A DNA stretch of 64,000 nt, from positions 1 through 64,000 of the forward strand of contig CALMPF010000067.1 of the NCBI GenBank assembly GCA_937871505.1. Direction: 5' to 3'. The DNA comes from an uncultured Planctomycetia bacterium (GTDB lineage: Bacteria; Planctomycetota; Phycisphaerae; Phycisphaerales; SM1A02). Below are positions 52,155-63,622 of the stretch, in pieces. Positions within the stretch are counted from its first letter, which is position 1. Each line of letters begins with the position of its first letter. A program made the position numbers and the translations under genes. The notes below the pieces were generated by a model. The model saw only the letters and a program-made list of their open reading frames with translations, did no database searches and was not told where the DNA came from.

Positions 52155-52310
52155 GGTTGGGCTCGCGGCGGGAGGTCGGACGGGCGGGCGACATCGTCTG
52201 TTTTTTCACGAACTGGCCTTCTCGCGCTTGACGCGCGGTCGTTCGGCGGCAGAATGTATGATAGTAGTTGACCTGCAACTCTCTTGGTCCTTTTGAAGGA
52301 TGCATTCCTG

Positions 52311-54767
<2,457 letters not shown>

Positions 54768-54843
54768 TCCCTCCACACGCCTCGACGCGCCCCGCTGCCG
54801 CGAGCAGCCGCCTTCGAACACGCCCCCCGACCCGACCTCGCCC

Positions 54844-55119
54844 ATGTCTCTCGGTGACATCGTCGGCCGCCTCGGCCTCTGGTTCTTCCCGACCGTCGCG
54901 ATGGTGCTCTTCGCCATCGCGTTCGCGGCGGTGATCCTGCGTGCGTGCGCGCCCTCGCGCCGCGCCGAGATGGACCGCGCTGCGCACCTCCCGCTCGACG
55001 ACGCTCCGTCGGCCGGCCGAGAGGCCGGCGATCCCGAGCCGACGGAGCGCTTCCGCGCACGCGCCGCCTTCCTTCCCGCCGATCTGCCCAAGGAGCGCCA
55101 TGTCCTCGCCCGCAAGTGA
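54844..55119 (+). CDS. ccoQ: CcoQ-like small membrane subunit
   Basis: The 91-residue protein has one helix (LGLWFFPTVAMVLFAIAFAAVILRACA) at the N-terminus and a hydrophilic tail, as CcoQ/FixQ does, though the tail is longer than usual. CcoQ stabilises the oxidase. It lies 76 bases after ccoNO and its 3' end overlaps the ccoP start by 20 bases. Position and topology carry the call, since CcoQ sequences are poorly conserved. Confidence 0.7.
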   Translation: MSLGDIVGRLGLWFFPTVAMVLFAIAFAAVILRACAPSRRAEMDRAAHLPLDDAPSAGREAGDPEPTERFRARAAFLPADLPKERHVLARK

Positions 55120-55714
55120 TCGCTCCGCCCCGACCGGTGCTGCGAGCGCGACGGCCGCCGAGCTGCTCGATCATGAGTACGACGGCATTCGCGAGCTCGA
55201 CAACCCCGTCCCCGGCTGGTGGCACCTGCTCTTCTGGGCCACCATCGCCTTCTCGGTCGTCTACTACGCGTTCTTCCAGTTCAGCCCCGTCGCGTGGACG
55301 GTCCAGGACTCCTGGGAGGCGGCGCAGGCCGAGGCCTATCAGCGGATCTTCGGGGAGCTCGGAGAGCTGAAGCCCGACGAAGCGACGATCCGGTCGCTGA
55401 TGAACGACGACCGCATGATGGCTGTGGCGCGCGGCATGTTCGTCGGCAACTGCGCTGCCTGCCACGGCCGCGACGGCGGCGGCATCAACGGTGTCAACCT
55501 GACCGACGACCACTACCGCAACGTCGCTTCGCTCGGCGACCTGCTCACGGTGATCAACCGCGGTGCCGCGGCGGGCGCGATGCCTGCGTGGGAGAACCGG
55601 CTCTCGCAGAACGAGCGGATCCTGCTCGCCGCCTACACGGCTCGCCTCCGCGGAACCTACGCGCCCGGACGCGGCCCGGAGGGCAGCGTGATCCCGCCTT
55701 GGCCCGCCAGATGA
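55100..55714 (+). CDS. ccoP: cbb3 oxidase subunit III (CcoP), with a single heme site
   Basis: The cytochrome c subunit that passes electrons to CcoO. The N-terminal part (YDGIRELDNPVPGWWHLLFWATIAFSVVYYAFFQF) is the standard CcoP anchor. Only one heme-binding motif is present, CAACH (118-122), in a single cytochrome c domain; classical CcoP has two. The protein is accordingly 204 residues rather than about 290-310. The Met ligand is probably in AGAMPAWENRL. AAGGAG stands just before ATG 55100, within the ccoQ gene. Confidence 0.92.
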   Translation: MSSPASDRSAPTGAASATAAELLDHEYDGIRELDNPVPGWWHLLFWATIAFSVVYYAFFQFSPVAWTVQDSWEAAQAEAYQRIFGELGELKPDEATIRSLMNDDRMMAVARGMFVGNCAACHGRDGGGINGVNLTDDHYRNVASLGDLLTVINRGAAAGAMPAWENRLSQNERILLAAYTARLRGTYAPGRGPEGSVIPPWPAR

Positions 55715-55754
55715 CGCACGCGCGACCACGGCGGCCCCTCTCGCACCCTCCCCG

Positions 55755-57215
55755 ATGCCTCCCTCCACGGCGCGACAGACTCTTGACGGATCCGCCCCGC
55801 TTGCGCAGGAGCGCGTGCTCTCGACGCTCAACCGGGACGGATCGCGGCGGTGGATCCATCCGCGCCCGATGCCCGGACGCTTCATGACGGCGCGGCGGAG
55901 CGTCGCGTGGGCGCTGATCGCGATCTTCGCGGTCCTTCCCTACATCCGCGTCGGCGGCCGGCCGCTCGTCCTGCTCGACCTGCCCGCGCGGCGCTTCACC
56001 ATCCTCGGCAAGACGCTGCTGCCGACCGATGCGCTGCTTCTGGCGCTCGGCTTCGTGGCGGTGGTGGTGACGATCTTCCTCCTGACGGCGCTCCTCGGCC
56101 GCGTCTGGTGCGGCTGGGCATGCCCGCAGACGGTCTACCTCGAGTTCCTCTTCCGTCCGATCGAGCGGCTCTTCGATGGCTCGCCCGGCCGTCGGCGGCG
56201 CGGGATCCAGGGGACCGCCGTCGCGAAGCTCCTCAAGCACATCGCCTTCGTCGTCGTCGCCTGCTTCGTCGCCCACACCTTCCTCGCCTACTTCGTCGGC
56301 GTCGAAACGCTCGCCCGCTGGGTGCGCCAGTCGCCGTTCGAGCACCCCGCCGCCTTCCTCGTGATGGCCGCGACGACCGGGCTGATGCTCTTCGACTTCG
56401 TCTTCTTCCGCGAGCAGACCTGCATCGTCGCCTGTCCCTATGGGCGATTCCAGTCGGTCATGCTCGACCGACACTCCCTGATCATCGGCTACGACGAGCG
56501 CCGCGGCGAGCCCCGCGGCCGGCTCCGGCGCGCCCCGGGCGCCGCGGACGATGCGAACGCGATCGCCCTGCCGCAGGCGCCGCGAACCGCCGGCGACTGC
56601 ATCGACTGCGGCATGTGCGTGACCTGCTGCCCGACCGGCATCGACATCCGCCGGGGCCTTCAGATGGAGTGCATCGGCTGCGCTCAGTGCATCGACGCCT
56701 GCGACGCCGTCATGACGAGGATCGCACGCCCGAAGGGCCTCATCCGCTACGGCTCTCAGGCCGCGATGGAAGGCGAAGCGCCGCGGCGGCTCAGGCCGCG
56801 CGTGGTGCTCTATCCGACGGTCCTTGCGGCGATCCTCACGGTCTTCGCGACCGTGCTCGCACAGACCGGAGGCTTCGATCTCACGGTGCTGCGCGGTCTC
56901 GGCGCGACGTTCGTCGAGGTCGACTCGGCGACGATCGGCAACCAGGCGCGGATCAAGATCGTCAACCGCACCGAGGGCGAAGGACGCTACCTCATCGAGG
57001 TCGCGGGCCTCGAGAGCGCCGCTGTGCACGCCGAGGAGAACCCCGCGGTCCTCGCCGCGGGCGAGAGCCGCACGGTCGGCGTGCTGATCGTCGCGCCGCG
57101 CGCTGCGCTCGCGACGGGTCACCGGCGGGTCACGATCGAGGTCTCCGACGGCGCGGGCCTGCGTCGCGAGCGCCCCTTCGTCCTCCAGGGTCCGCACGGG
57201 AGCGGAACGCGATGA
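55755..57215 (+). CDS. ccoG: cbb3 oxidase assembly protein CcoG (FixG/RdxA)
   Basis: A membrane-bound Fe-S protein, shown in some bacteria to reduce copper for CcoN. The 486-residue chain has about four to five helices, the NapH-like motif RVWCGWACPQTVYLEFLF, a second Cys pair in FREQTCIVACPYGRFQS, and two [4Fe-4S] sites in CIDCGMCVTCCP and CIGCAQCIDACD. The C-terminal 120 residues form an immunoglobulin-like domain (FVEVDSATIGNQARIKIVNRT). Its last bases overlap the ccoH start as ATGA. The start could also lie at the ATG 55869 or 55884 nearer the first helix. Confidence 0.95.
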   Translation: MPPSTARQTLDGSAPLAQERVLSTLNRDGSRRWIHPRPMPGRFMTARRSVAWALIAIFAVLPYIRVGGRPLVLLDLPARRFTILGKTLLPTDALLLALGFVAVVVTIFLLTALLGRVWCGWACPQTVYLEFLFRPIERLFDGSPGRRRRGIQGTAVAKLLKHIAFVVVACFVAHTFLAYFVGVETLARWVRQSPFEHPAAFLVMAATTGLMLFDFVFFREQTCIVACPYGRFQSVMLDRHSLIIGYDERRGEPRGRLRRAPGAADDANAIALPQAPRTAGDCIDCGMCVTCCPTGIDIRRGLQMECIGCAQCIDACDAVMTRIARPKGLIRYGSQAAMEGEAPRRLRPRVVLYPTVLAAILTVFATVLAQTGGFDLTVLRGLGATFVEVDSATIGNQARIKIVNRTEGEGRYLIEVAGLESAAVHAEENPAVLAAGESRTVGVLIVAPRAALATGHRRVTIEVSDGAGLRRERPFVLQGPHGSGTR

Positions 57216-57811
57216 CCATGGCAGCGACGACGAGCCGACCAGATGCTCCAGTCCAGCCTCGGATCGATCGGACAGAGGCGCCGCGCGCCGGCTTCTGGCC
57301 GTGGCCCGGGATGATCTTCGCGCTGCTCGGGAGCAACGCGATCGTGGTCGCGATCACCATCTGGTTCGCCCACTCCGACGGCGGCTTCGTGATCGAGCCG
57401 GGCTACGACATCAAGGCCGCGCGTTACCAGGAGCGCATGGAGACCGATGCCGCTCGCCGCGCCCTCGGCTGGGAGGTCGCGATCGAACCCTCCGCGAAGG
57501 GCGCCCCGCTGCGACTGCGTCTGCGGGATCGCGACGGCGCCGAACTTGCCGATGCGACGATCTCGATCGAGGCGTTCCACCACGCCGACGCGCGCCGGCG
57601 CATCCGGGTCGATGCGGTCGACTCCGGCGAGGGGCTCTACATCGTCGCCCCCGGTCCCGACCGATCCGGCCGCTGGCGGCTCGCTCTCACCATCGTCGCG
57701 CGCGGCGAGCGCGTCGAGCTTCCGATGGACGTGGACATCGCCCGCGCGGACCTCGCGCGCGCAGCGACGAGCGAGCAGCAGATCGAGCCGGACACCGAGA
57801 CAGACCGATGA
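57212..57811 (+). CDS. ccoH: CcoH/FixH family protein
   Basis: A 199-residue protein with one membrane helix (WPGMIFALLGSNAIVVAITIWFA, about 30-52) and an outer beta-rich domain (LGWEVAIEPSAKGAPLRLRLRDRDGAELADATISIEAFHHADARRRIRV), as in FixH. It helps assemble the cbb3 oxidase. The gene overlaps both neighbours by ATGA, which ties its translation to ccoG and the SafE-like gene. Confidence 0.9.
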   Translation: MTMAATTSRPDAPVQPRIDRTEAPRAGFWPWPGMIFALLGSNAIVVAITIWFAHSDGGFVIEPGYDIKAARYQERMETDAARRALGWEVAIEPSAKGAPLRLRLRDRDGAELADATISIEAFHHADARRRIRVDAVDSGEGLYIVAPGPDRSGRWRLALTIVARGERVELPMDVDIARADLARAATSEQQIEPDTETDR

Positions 57812-58686
57812 TCGAGACGTTCGCGACTGCTGCGCTCGTGCCGGCCTCCGAGGCGGCTCTGCCGCTGGGGGGTTTTCACGCGGCCCTGCCGCTGGGGGGC
57901 TTTCACGCGGCTCTGCCGCTGGGGGGGGCCGTCCTCGTCGCCAGCCTGCTCGGCAGCGGGCACTGCGTCGGCATGTGCGGCGCCTTCGTCGCCTTCGCGG
58001 TCGCCGGCGACGATCCCCGCGGCGCGATCCCGTCGCGAGCCCTGCTCAACGTCGCGTACAACCTCGGGCGCCTGACGACCTACACGCTCCTCGGCATCGT
58101 CGCAGGGACGCTCGGCGCTGCGGTCGATCTCGGCGGCTCCGCGGTCGGGCTCCAGCGCGTCGCATTGGCCGCGGCCGGAGGCCTGATGCTCGCCTTCGCC
58201 GTCGTCATCCTGCTGCGCACCGCAGGCGTGGCGGTGCGGCGCATCCGCGTGCCGCGTCCGCTCGCGCGGATCGTGGCGGCCGGCCATCGCGCCGCCTTTG
58301 CGCTGCGGCCGTTGCCGCGCGCCGCCACCATCGGGCTGCTCACGACGCTGTTGCCGTGCGGCTGGCTCTATGCCTTCGCGATCACCGCGGCAGGCACCGC
58401 GAGCCCGTGGCTCGGAGGCGTCGTGATGGCGGCCTTCTGGCTCGGGACGCTGCCCGCGCTGGCCGCGCTGGGCGCCGGCATCCAGGCGGTCTCCGGTCCC
58501 TTGCGGCGAAGCATGCCCGCGATGACGGCGCTGCTCCTCGCCGCGGTCGGCCTCTGGACGCTCCTTGGCCGAATGAGCATCCCCGCCTTCGCTGGCCCGG
58601 CGCACGGAAGCGGCGCGCACACCGCGCACGCGATCGCCGTGCCGTCGCCGGACGACATCCCCCTCTGCTGCCGGGAGCGCCGATGA
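57808..58686 (+). CDS. SafE/TauE-like (UreH-type) membrane protein of the cbb3 cluster
   Basis: The 292-residue protein has six or seven helices and the GSGHCVGMCGAFVAFAV motif, whose His and two Cys are typical of the SafE/UreH-type proteins found beside ccoI. These are thought to help copper delivery to the oxidase. Near residues 16-40 the sequence AALPLGGFH occurs almost three times, from a 27-base tandem repeat that ends in a run of eight G. Late motifs are TTLLPCGWLYAFAI and PLPRAATIGL. It overlaps ccoH and ccoI by ATGA. Confidence 0.85.
   Translation: MIETFATAALVPASEAALPLGGFHAALPLGGFHAALPLGGAVLVASLLGSGHCVGMCGAFVAFAVAGDDPRGAIPSRALLNVAYNLGRLTTYTLLGIVAGTLGAAVDLGGSAVGLQRVALAAAGGLMLAFAVVILLRTAGVAVRRIRVPRPLARIVAAGHRAAFALRPLPRAATIGLLTTLLPCGWLYAFAITAAGTASPWLGGVVMAAFWLGTLPALAALGAGIQAVSGPLRRSMPAMTALLLAAVGLWTLLGRMSIPAFAGPAHGSGAHTAHAIAVPSPDDIPLCCRERR
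57853..57927 (+). repeat. 27-base tandem repeat with G-runs inside the SafE-like gene
   Basis: Two full and one shorter copy of a 27-base unit begin at 57853, 57880 and 57907 and differ at two positions. The copies end in G6, G6 and G8. Gain or loss of a unit keeps the frame; slippage in the G8 run (57921-57928) does not. Confidence 0.85.
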
Positions 58687-61340
58687 CCCGCGGCGCCGAC
58701 CCCGCCCCCGCTCCCGCGACGACGCCGGCAGAGTGCGCGCACTGCGGCGCGGAAGTCCCGCGCGGCCTGCTCGTGCCCGGCGCGGAGAAGCAGTTCTGCT
58801 GCCAAGGCTGTCGTTGCGTCCATGAACTTCTCGGCGCCTGCGGCTTCGATCGGTACTACGCCCTCCGGGAGGCCGCCGAGGCGCCGGGCCGCGCCGCCCG
58901 CGTCGCGGGGCGCGACTACCTCGAGTTCGACGATCCCGCCTTCGAGGCGCTGCACGTCCGTCGCGAGCGGGACGGCCTCTGCTCGGCCGATCTCTTCCTC
59001 GAGGACGTCCACTGCGCGGCGTGTCTCTGGCTCGTCGAGCGCCTCGCTCGCGTCGTGCCGGGGGTGATTGAAAGCCGGCTCGACCTGCGCCGATCGCTCC
59101 TCCGCGTGCGCTGGGACCCGCTGCGGGCGCGGCTCTCCGCCGCGGCCCGCGCGCTGGACCGGATGGGACACGCCCCCCATCCGGCCCGCGCGGCCTCCGC
59201 CCGCCGCGCCCGCCGCGCGGAGGAGCGCCGCCAGCTCGTCCGGCTCGGCGTCGCCGGAGCCTGCGCGGGCAACGTGATGCTGCTCGCGCTGGCGCTCTAC
59301 GCCGGGCTCTTCGGCACGATGGATCCGGCGCATGCGGCGCTCTTCCGGTGGATCAGCATGGGGCTGAGCGTCACCGCGGTGGCGTGGCCCGGGAGCGTCT
59401 TCTTCCGCGGCGCGAGCGCGGCGCTGCGCTCCGGGCGGATGCACCTGGACCTCCCGATCGCCGTCGGACTCGCAGCCGGGACGCTCTGGGGCGTCGCCGG
59501 GACCATCCTCAACATCGGCGAGGCCTACTTCGATTCGCTGAGCGTGCTGGTCTTCGCCCTGCTGATGGGCCGATACGTCCAGCAGCGCCAGCTTCGCTGG
59601 TCGGCCGACTCGGTCGAGCTGCTCTTCTCGCTCACTCCCACCAGCGCGACGCTCGTCAAGAGCTCCGACGACCCGGGCATCGCGGTGCCGATCGAGCGCA
59701 TCGCCCGCGGCGACCTCGTGCTGGTCGCCGCGGGCGGTTCGATCCCCGCCGACGGCGTCGTCGCCTTCGGATCCTCGGCGATCGACCGATCGCTCCTGAC
59801 TGGAGAGTCGCTCCCGGCGACGGTCTCCGTCGGAGACGAGGTTCCCGCTGGCGCGGTCAATCGCGGCGCTCCGCTCCGCGTTCGCGTGACCGCGACCGGA
59901 GAGGAGACGCGGATCGGCCGCCTGATGCGCCTCGTCGAGGAGGCGGCGCGGGACCGGGCGCCGATCGTGCGCCTCGCCGACCGGCTCGCAGGCTGGTTCG
60001 CCGTGACGGCGCTCGCGCTCGCGGCGCTGACGACCGCGATCTGGTGGCACCTCGGACCTGCGATCGCCATCGACCGCGCCGTCGCCCTGCTGGTGGTCAC
60101 ATGCCCCTGCGGCCTCGGCCTCGCGACGCCGCTCGCGGTCACCGTCGCCATCGGCCGCGCTGCGCGGCGCGGCATCCTCATCAAGGGCGGCGAAGCGCTC
60201 GAACGACTTGCCTCCCGGACGCGCGGCGACGACGAAGGGCGTCGATTCCGACCCACGATCCTCCTCGACAAGACCGGGACGATCACCACGGGCCGTCTCG
60301 CGGTGGTCGACCTGGCGGGCGATCCCGATGCGCTCCGGCTGGCCGCGCTCGCCGAGCGCGACGTGGACCATCCCGTCGCCGAGGCCATCCGCGTCGCCCG
60401 GCGCGCGGCCGCGCACGATTCGCGCGCGACCGGCCGAACCGACGCCGGGGGCGATCGCAGAAACTGCCTCGAAGAGCGCGACGTGGACGTGATCGACCGC
60501 CACGCGGTCGTCGGCGGCGGCGTCTCGGCGCTGATCGACGGCCGGCGCATCGTGGTGGGCTCGCCGGGGTTCGTCCGGCGGGCGGCAGGCGTCCCGATGC
60601 AGCGCATCGCCGAGGCCGAACGGGAGTTCGCCGCGCGCGGCCTCACTCCCGTGCTCGTCGCAGTCGACGGGCGGATCACCGCGGCGATCGGGCTCGGCGA
60701 CTCGATCCGCGCCGACGCATCGGCATCGATCGCCCGGCTTCGGAGCATGGGATGGCGGGTCGAGATCCTCTCCGGCGATCACCAGTCCGTCGTCGACCGG
60801 GTCGGCGCCGCGCTGGGAATCGGGACCGATGCGCGGCGTGGGGGCGCGACGCCCGAGGCGAAGCTCGAGTACGTCCGCGCCCGGCGCGACGCCGCCGACG
60901 GCGTTCCTGTGGCGATGGTCGGCGACGGCGTCAACGACGCGGCGGCGCTCGCGGCGGCGACCGTCGGCATCGCCGTGCATGGCGGCGCCGAGGCCAGCCT
61001 TGCCGCAGCCGACGTCCATCTCGGATCGCCGGGACTCGCGGGCGTCGCGGATCTCGTCGAGGGTTCGCGGCGCACGCTGGCGGCGATCCGACGCAACCTC
61101 ATCGTGTCCCTCGGCTACAACGCCATTGCCGCGTGGCTGTGCATCGCGGGAGTCATCTCGCCCCTCGTGGCGGCGATCATCATGCCGATCAGCTCGCTCA
61201 GCGTCGTCGCTCTCTCGCTGCGAGCCCGGACGTTCGAGGTGCGAGCCTCGTCCGCCGGCTCAGCCCGCGAGGACGGCCGCCGCGCAGCTCCCGTTTCAGC
61301 CACCGCCGCCTCCGCCGGAATCGGCGGCTCCGCCCGCTGA
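58683..61340 (+). CDS. ccoI: Copper-exporting P-type ATPase for cbb3 assembly (CcoI/FixI)
   Basis: An 885-residue P1B ATPase. The N-terminus has a cysteine-rich ATPase-associated metal-binding domain (CAHCGAEVPRGLL, FCCQGCRCVHELL), then a heavy-metal-associated domain with CAAC (DVHCAACLWLVERL). The transmembrane copper site is CPC (474-476), the phosphorylation site is DKTGT from residue 529, TGES is the A-domain loop, DHPVAEAI is the HP motif, and GDGVNDAAAL closes the P-domain. CcoI-type pumps load copper into the periplasm for CcoN. The C-terminal 30 residues are disordered. The gene overlaps the SafE-like gene by ATGA. Confidence 0.95.
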   Translation: MTRGADPAPAPATTPAECAHCGAEVPRGLLVPGAEKQFCCQGCRCVHELLGACGFDRYYALREAAEAPGRAARVAGRDYLEFDDPAFEALHVRRERDGLCSADLFLEDVHCAACLWLVERLARVVPGVIESRLDLRRSLLRVRWDPLRARLSAAARALDRMGHAPHPARAASARRARRAEERRQLVRLGVAGACAGNVMLLALALYAGLFGTMDPAHAALFRWISMGLSVTAVAWPGSVFFRGASAALRSGRMHLDLPIAVGLAAGTLWGVAGTILNIGEAYFDSLSVLVFALLMGRYVQQRQLRWSADSVELLFSLTPTSATLVKSSDDPGIAVPIERIARGDLVLVAAGGSIPADGVVAFGSSAIDRSLLTGESLPATVSVGDEVPAGAVNRGAPLRVRVTATGEETRIGRLMRLVEEAARDRAPIVRLADRLAGWFAVTALALAALTTAIWWHLGPAIAIDRAVALLVVTCPCGLGLATPLAVTVAIGRAARRGILIKGGEALERLASRTRGDDEGRRFRPTILLDKTGTITTGRLAVVDLAGDPDALRLAALAERDVDHPVAEAIRVARRAAAHDSRATGRTDAGGDRRNCLEERDVDVIDRHAVVGGGVSALIDGRRIVVGSPGFVRRAAGVPMQRIAEAEREFAARGLTPVLVAVDGRITAAIGLGDSIRADASASIARLRSMGWRVEILSGDHQSVVDRVGAALGIGTDARRGGATPEAKLEYVRARRDAADGVPVAMVGDGVNDAAALAAATVGIAVHGGAEASLAAADVHLGSPGLAGVADLVEGSRRTLAAIRRNLIVSLGYNAIAAWLCIAGVISPLVAAIIMPISSLSVVALSLRARTFEVRASSAGSAREDGRRAAPVSATAASAGIGGSAR

Positions 61341-61349
61341 AGGAGAGCC

Positions 61350-61499
61350 ATGTCCGTTCTCTACATCGTCCTTCCGCTCGCCCTGCTCATGGTCGCCGCC
61401 GCGCTGACCGCCTTCGTCTGGGCGGTGCGCTGCGGTCAGTTCGACGATCTCGACACGCCGGCGGTGCGCGCAGTCGTCGATGACGACGCCCTCCCCTGA
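61350..61499 (+). CDS. ccoS: cbb3 oxidase maturation protein CcoS
   Basis: A 49-residue single-helix protein, so short that automatic calls may miss it. MSVLYIVLPLALLMVAAALT is the membrane helix and FVWAVRCGQFDDLDTPA with VVDDD is the CcoS signature. CcoS is needed for heme and copper insertion into CcoN. AGGAGAG lies directly before ATG 61350, ten bases after the ccoI stop. It is the last gene of the operon; a hairpin follows 24 bases later. Confidence 0.95.
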   Translation: MSVLYIVLPLALLMVAAALTAFVWAVRCGQFDDLDTPAVRAVVDDDALP

Positions 61500-61522
61500 A
61501 GGTCGGCGACGGTCTCATCGGC

Positions 61523-61565
61523 GCTGCGCGGAAGGACGGACCGAGCGCCCGTCCCTCCGCGCAGC
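61523..61565. terminator. Hairpin after the cbb3 operon, probable bidirectional terminator
   Basis: GCTGCGCGGA (61523-61532) pairs with 61556-61565 and GGACGG (61534-61539) with 61549-61554, split by one A-C mismatch, around a 9-base loop. It lies between convergent genes. There is no T-run. A second small hairpin, CTCCCG/CGGGAG, is near 61617-61632. Confidence 0.7.
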
Positions 61566-61660
61566 CTTCCCCGAGCGCGGGGGCGATCCCACGGGGTCGC
61601 TTCGCGCTCCGGCGCGCTCCCGTTCACCGGGAGGCGCCCGATCGCCCTCGATCGCGGGGC

Positions 61661-63535
61661 TCACCCGCACTCGCCCCACGCCGCAAGGAGCAGCCCGAGG
61701 TCGGCGCCGTCGACGACGCCGTTGCCGTCGAGGTCGCCCGCTCCGGGCGCGCCCCACGAACCGAGCAGCACTCCGAGATCGGCGCCGTCGACGATGCCGT
61801 TCCCGTCGAGATCGGCGCCGCACGTCGCGCATTCGTCGGGAATCCAGTCGCCGTCGAGATCCTGGACGTCGCCGGTCAGGATCTCGATCGCATCGTCGAT
61901 GCCGTTGCGGTTGCAGTCGGCGCCGACGGGCTCGAGCCTGACGAAGGAGGGGTTCACTGCGCACCCGAAGAGTGCGGAGCATGCGAGGACCGCGGGCGTG
62001 GAGCTCGGCACGCACCAGTTGGCCGAGCCGATCTGGCGCACGCGGAGGATCGGGTAGGGCCCGAGGCTTCCAGCGACCCCGACGCAGGCGCTGACCATCA
62101 CGAGCGCGGTGTCGGGGTTCCCGACCGGGCAGATGCCGAATGTGACGATCGTCAGCCGGTCGATCGGGCCGCACGAGACGTTGCCCGACCACATGCTCAC
62201 CGCCTGCTTCAGGGCCTCGGCGAGCTCGATGGCGGGATCCCCGAACGGGATCGGATCGACCGTTCCCTCCGCGATGAACTCGCTGGTCTCGATCTGCCAC
62301 TCCCACCCGACATTGGTCGAGCTCCCGGAGAGGGCGTAGAAGCTGACCTCGCGCGAGGTGCAGCAGTCGAGGGCGATCTCGTAGCGGTCGCCGGCGCCGC
62401 ACGGATGGCCGGTGAGGGCATCGACGCCGACGACGATCCGGTACGTTCCGGGGCTCATGCAGAGTACGAGCTCGGAGGCGAATCCCGCCGGCGCCGAGCC
62501 GATTGCCACCGGCGTCGGAATCGGAGCGCACGGCGTGCCTCCGCTCTGCGGCAGGACCGCGACGCGCACGGGGAACTCGGCGACGAAGGCGATCGTGGCG
62601 ATCGTCTCCTGGGTGACCGCGAGCTCGTACCAGTCCTCGTCGCGATGGCATCCCGCGGCGAAGGCGGTTCCGCAGATCACGTCGCCGCAGGCGATGGAAT
62701 CGAAGCTCGGCGTCGCCAGGGCGCAGCCATCGTTGGCCGCGGCTCCGCAGGGTTCCGCTTCGGTGATGGCGCCCGCGGAGCAGAGGATCGACGCAGGGGG
62801 CGGGAGACATCCGCATGCGATGAACGCGGTCGAGGGAAGCTCGACAAAGATGCAGAAAGCGATGGCGACCTCCGCCCCTGCCGAGAGCTCGAAGCGCGTG
62901 CGCAGCGCCGCGTCGTCGAGGACCGGGGGACCGAGAAAGGAGGGAATCGGCGCCCCGAACGACTCCGGTCCTCCCATGAGGCACCCCGCACCTGCCAGCG
63001 AGAACGGAGCGTCGAAGAGCGCCGCGACCGTCTGCGAGTCGATGGCGACCTCGACCACCGGGTGCGCCCCGGTCGAGCTCATCGAGCCTCCGCCGGACGG
63101 CGTCCGCATCGTGAGGCTGGCGGTGCCGCCGAGCAGCGTGAACGAGTCCGGATCCAGCGGAGTCACGAGGCGCACGTCGAAGCTCCGGGCGACGGTCGAC
63201 TCGTTCGCGACGATGATCTCTCCGGCGAACTGACCGTAGTCCCCCCCGACGATGAGGGCGTTCCAGCCGACGCGGGCGCCTGGCGCGACCAGCACATCGG
63301 CGTAGAGCGGGCCGCACGGGCTCATGCCGGCGTCCCTGGGGGCGATCGGAAACGTCAATGGCGCGCCGGAGTCGATGGAGACGCTCGCGGTGACGCCGGC
63401 AGCGGCCGTTGCCGGCTCGATGCCGAGCAGCGCGGCGATCAGGAGCATGCCGAATCGGCGGGCATGCGACGCTCGGCGGCACGGGCCGATGCCGCTTCGA
63501 GGACCGGGTCTGCTTGGCGCGACGACGTGGGTCAT
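61661..63535 (-). CDS. Large secreted protein with C-terminal dockerin-like repeats
   Basis: A 624-residue exported protein. The signal peptide hydrophobic core is MLLIAALLGIEPATAAAG, after a long Arg-rich start. The body is beta-rich with many cysteines (FIACGCLPPP, CGDVICGTAFAAGC) and no enzyme motif that I recognise. One segment, DEDWYELAVTQETIATIAFVAEFPVRVAVLP, is like pre-peptidase C-terminal domains. The last 75 residues carry CNRNGIDDAIEI and two dockerin-like repeats (DLDGNGIVDGADLGVLLG, DLDGNGVVDGADLGLLLA). GGAG stands seven bases before ATG 63535. Likely exported to the surface or outside; function unknown. Confidence 0.85.
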   Translation of the reverse strand: MTHVVAPSRPGPRSGIGPCRRASHARRFGMLLIAALLGIEPATAAAGVTASVSIDSGAPLTFPIAPRDAGMSPCGPLYADVLVAPGARVGWNALIVGGDYGQFAGEIIVANESTVARSFDVRLVTPLDPDSFTLLGGTASLTMRTPSGGGSMSSTGAHPVVEVAIDSQTVAALFDAPFSLAGAGCLMGGPESFGAPIPSFLGPPVLDDAALRTRFELSAGAEVAIAFCIFVELPSTAFIACGCLPPPASILCSAGAITEAEPCGAAANDGCALATPSFDSIACGDVICGTAFAAGCHRDEDWYELAVTQETIATIAFVAEFPVRVAVLPQSGGTPCAPIPTPVAIGSAPAGFASELVLCMSPGTYRIVVGVDALTGHPCGAGDRYEIALDCCTSREVSFYALSGSSTNVGWEWQIETSEFIAEGTVDPIPFGDPAIELAEALKQAVSMWSGNVSCGPIDRLTIVTFGICPVGNPDTALVMVSACVGVAGSLGPYPILRVRQIGSANWCVPSSTPAVLACSALFGCAVNPSFVRLEPVGADCNRNGIDDAIEILTGDVQDLDGDWIPDECATCGADLDGNGIVDGADLGVLLGSWGAPGAGDLDGNGVVDGADLGLLLAAWGECG

Positions 63536-63622
63536 GGGTGATCTCCGAAAGGAGGGCTGAACGCCCGGCGCGGCGAGTGCGCCGAGCGACTCAGCATCAG
63601 CAACGCCTTCGGACGACCCGAC

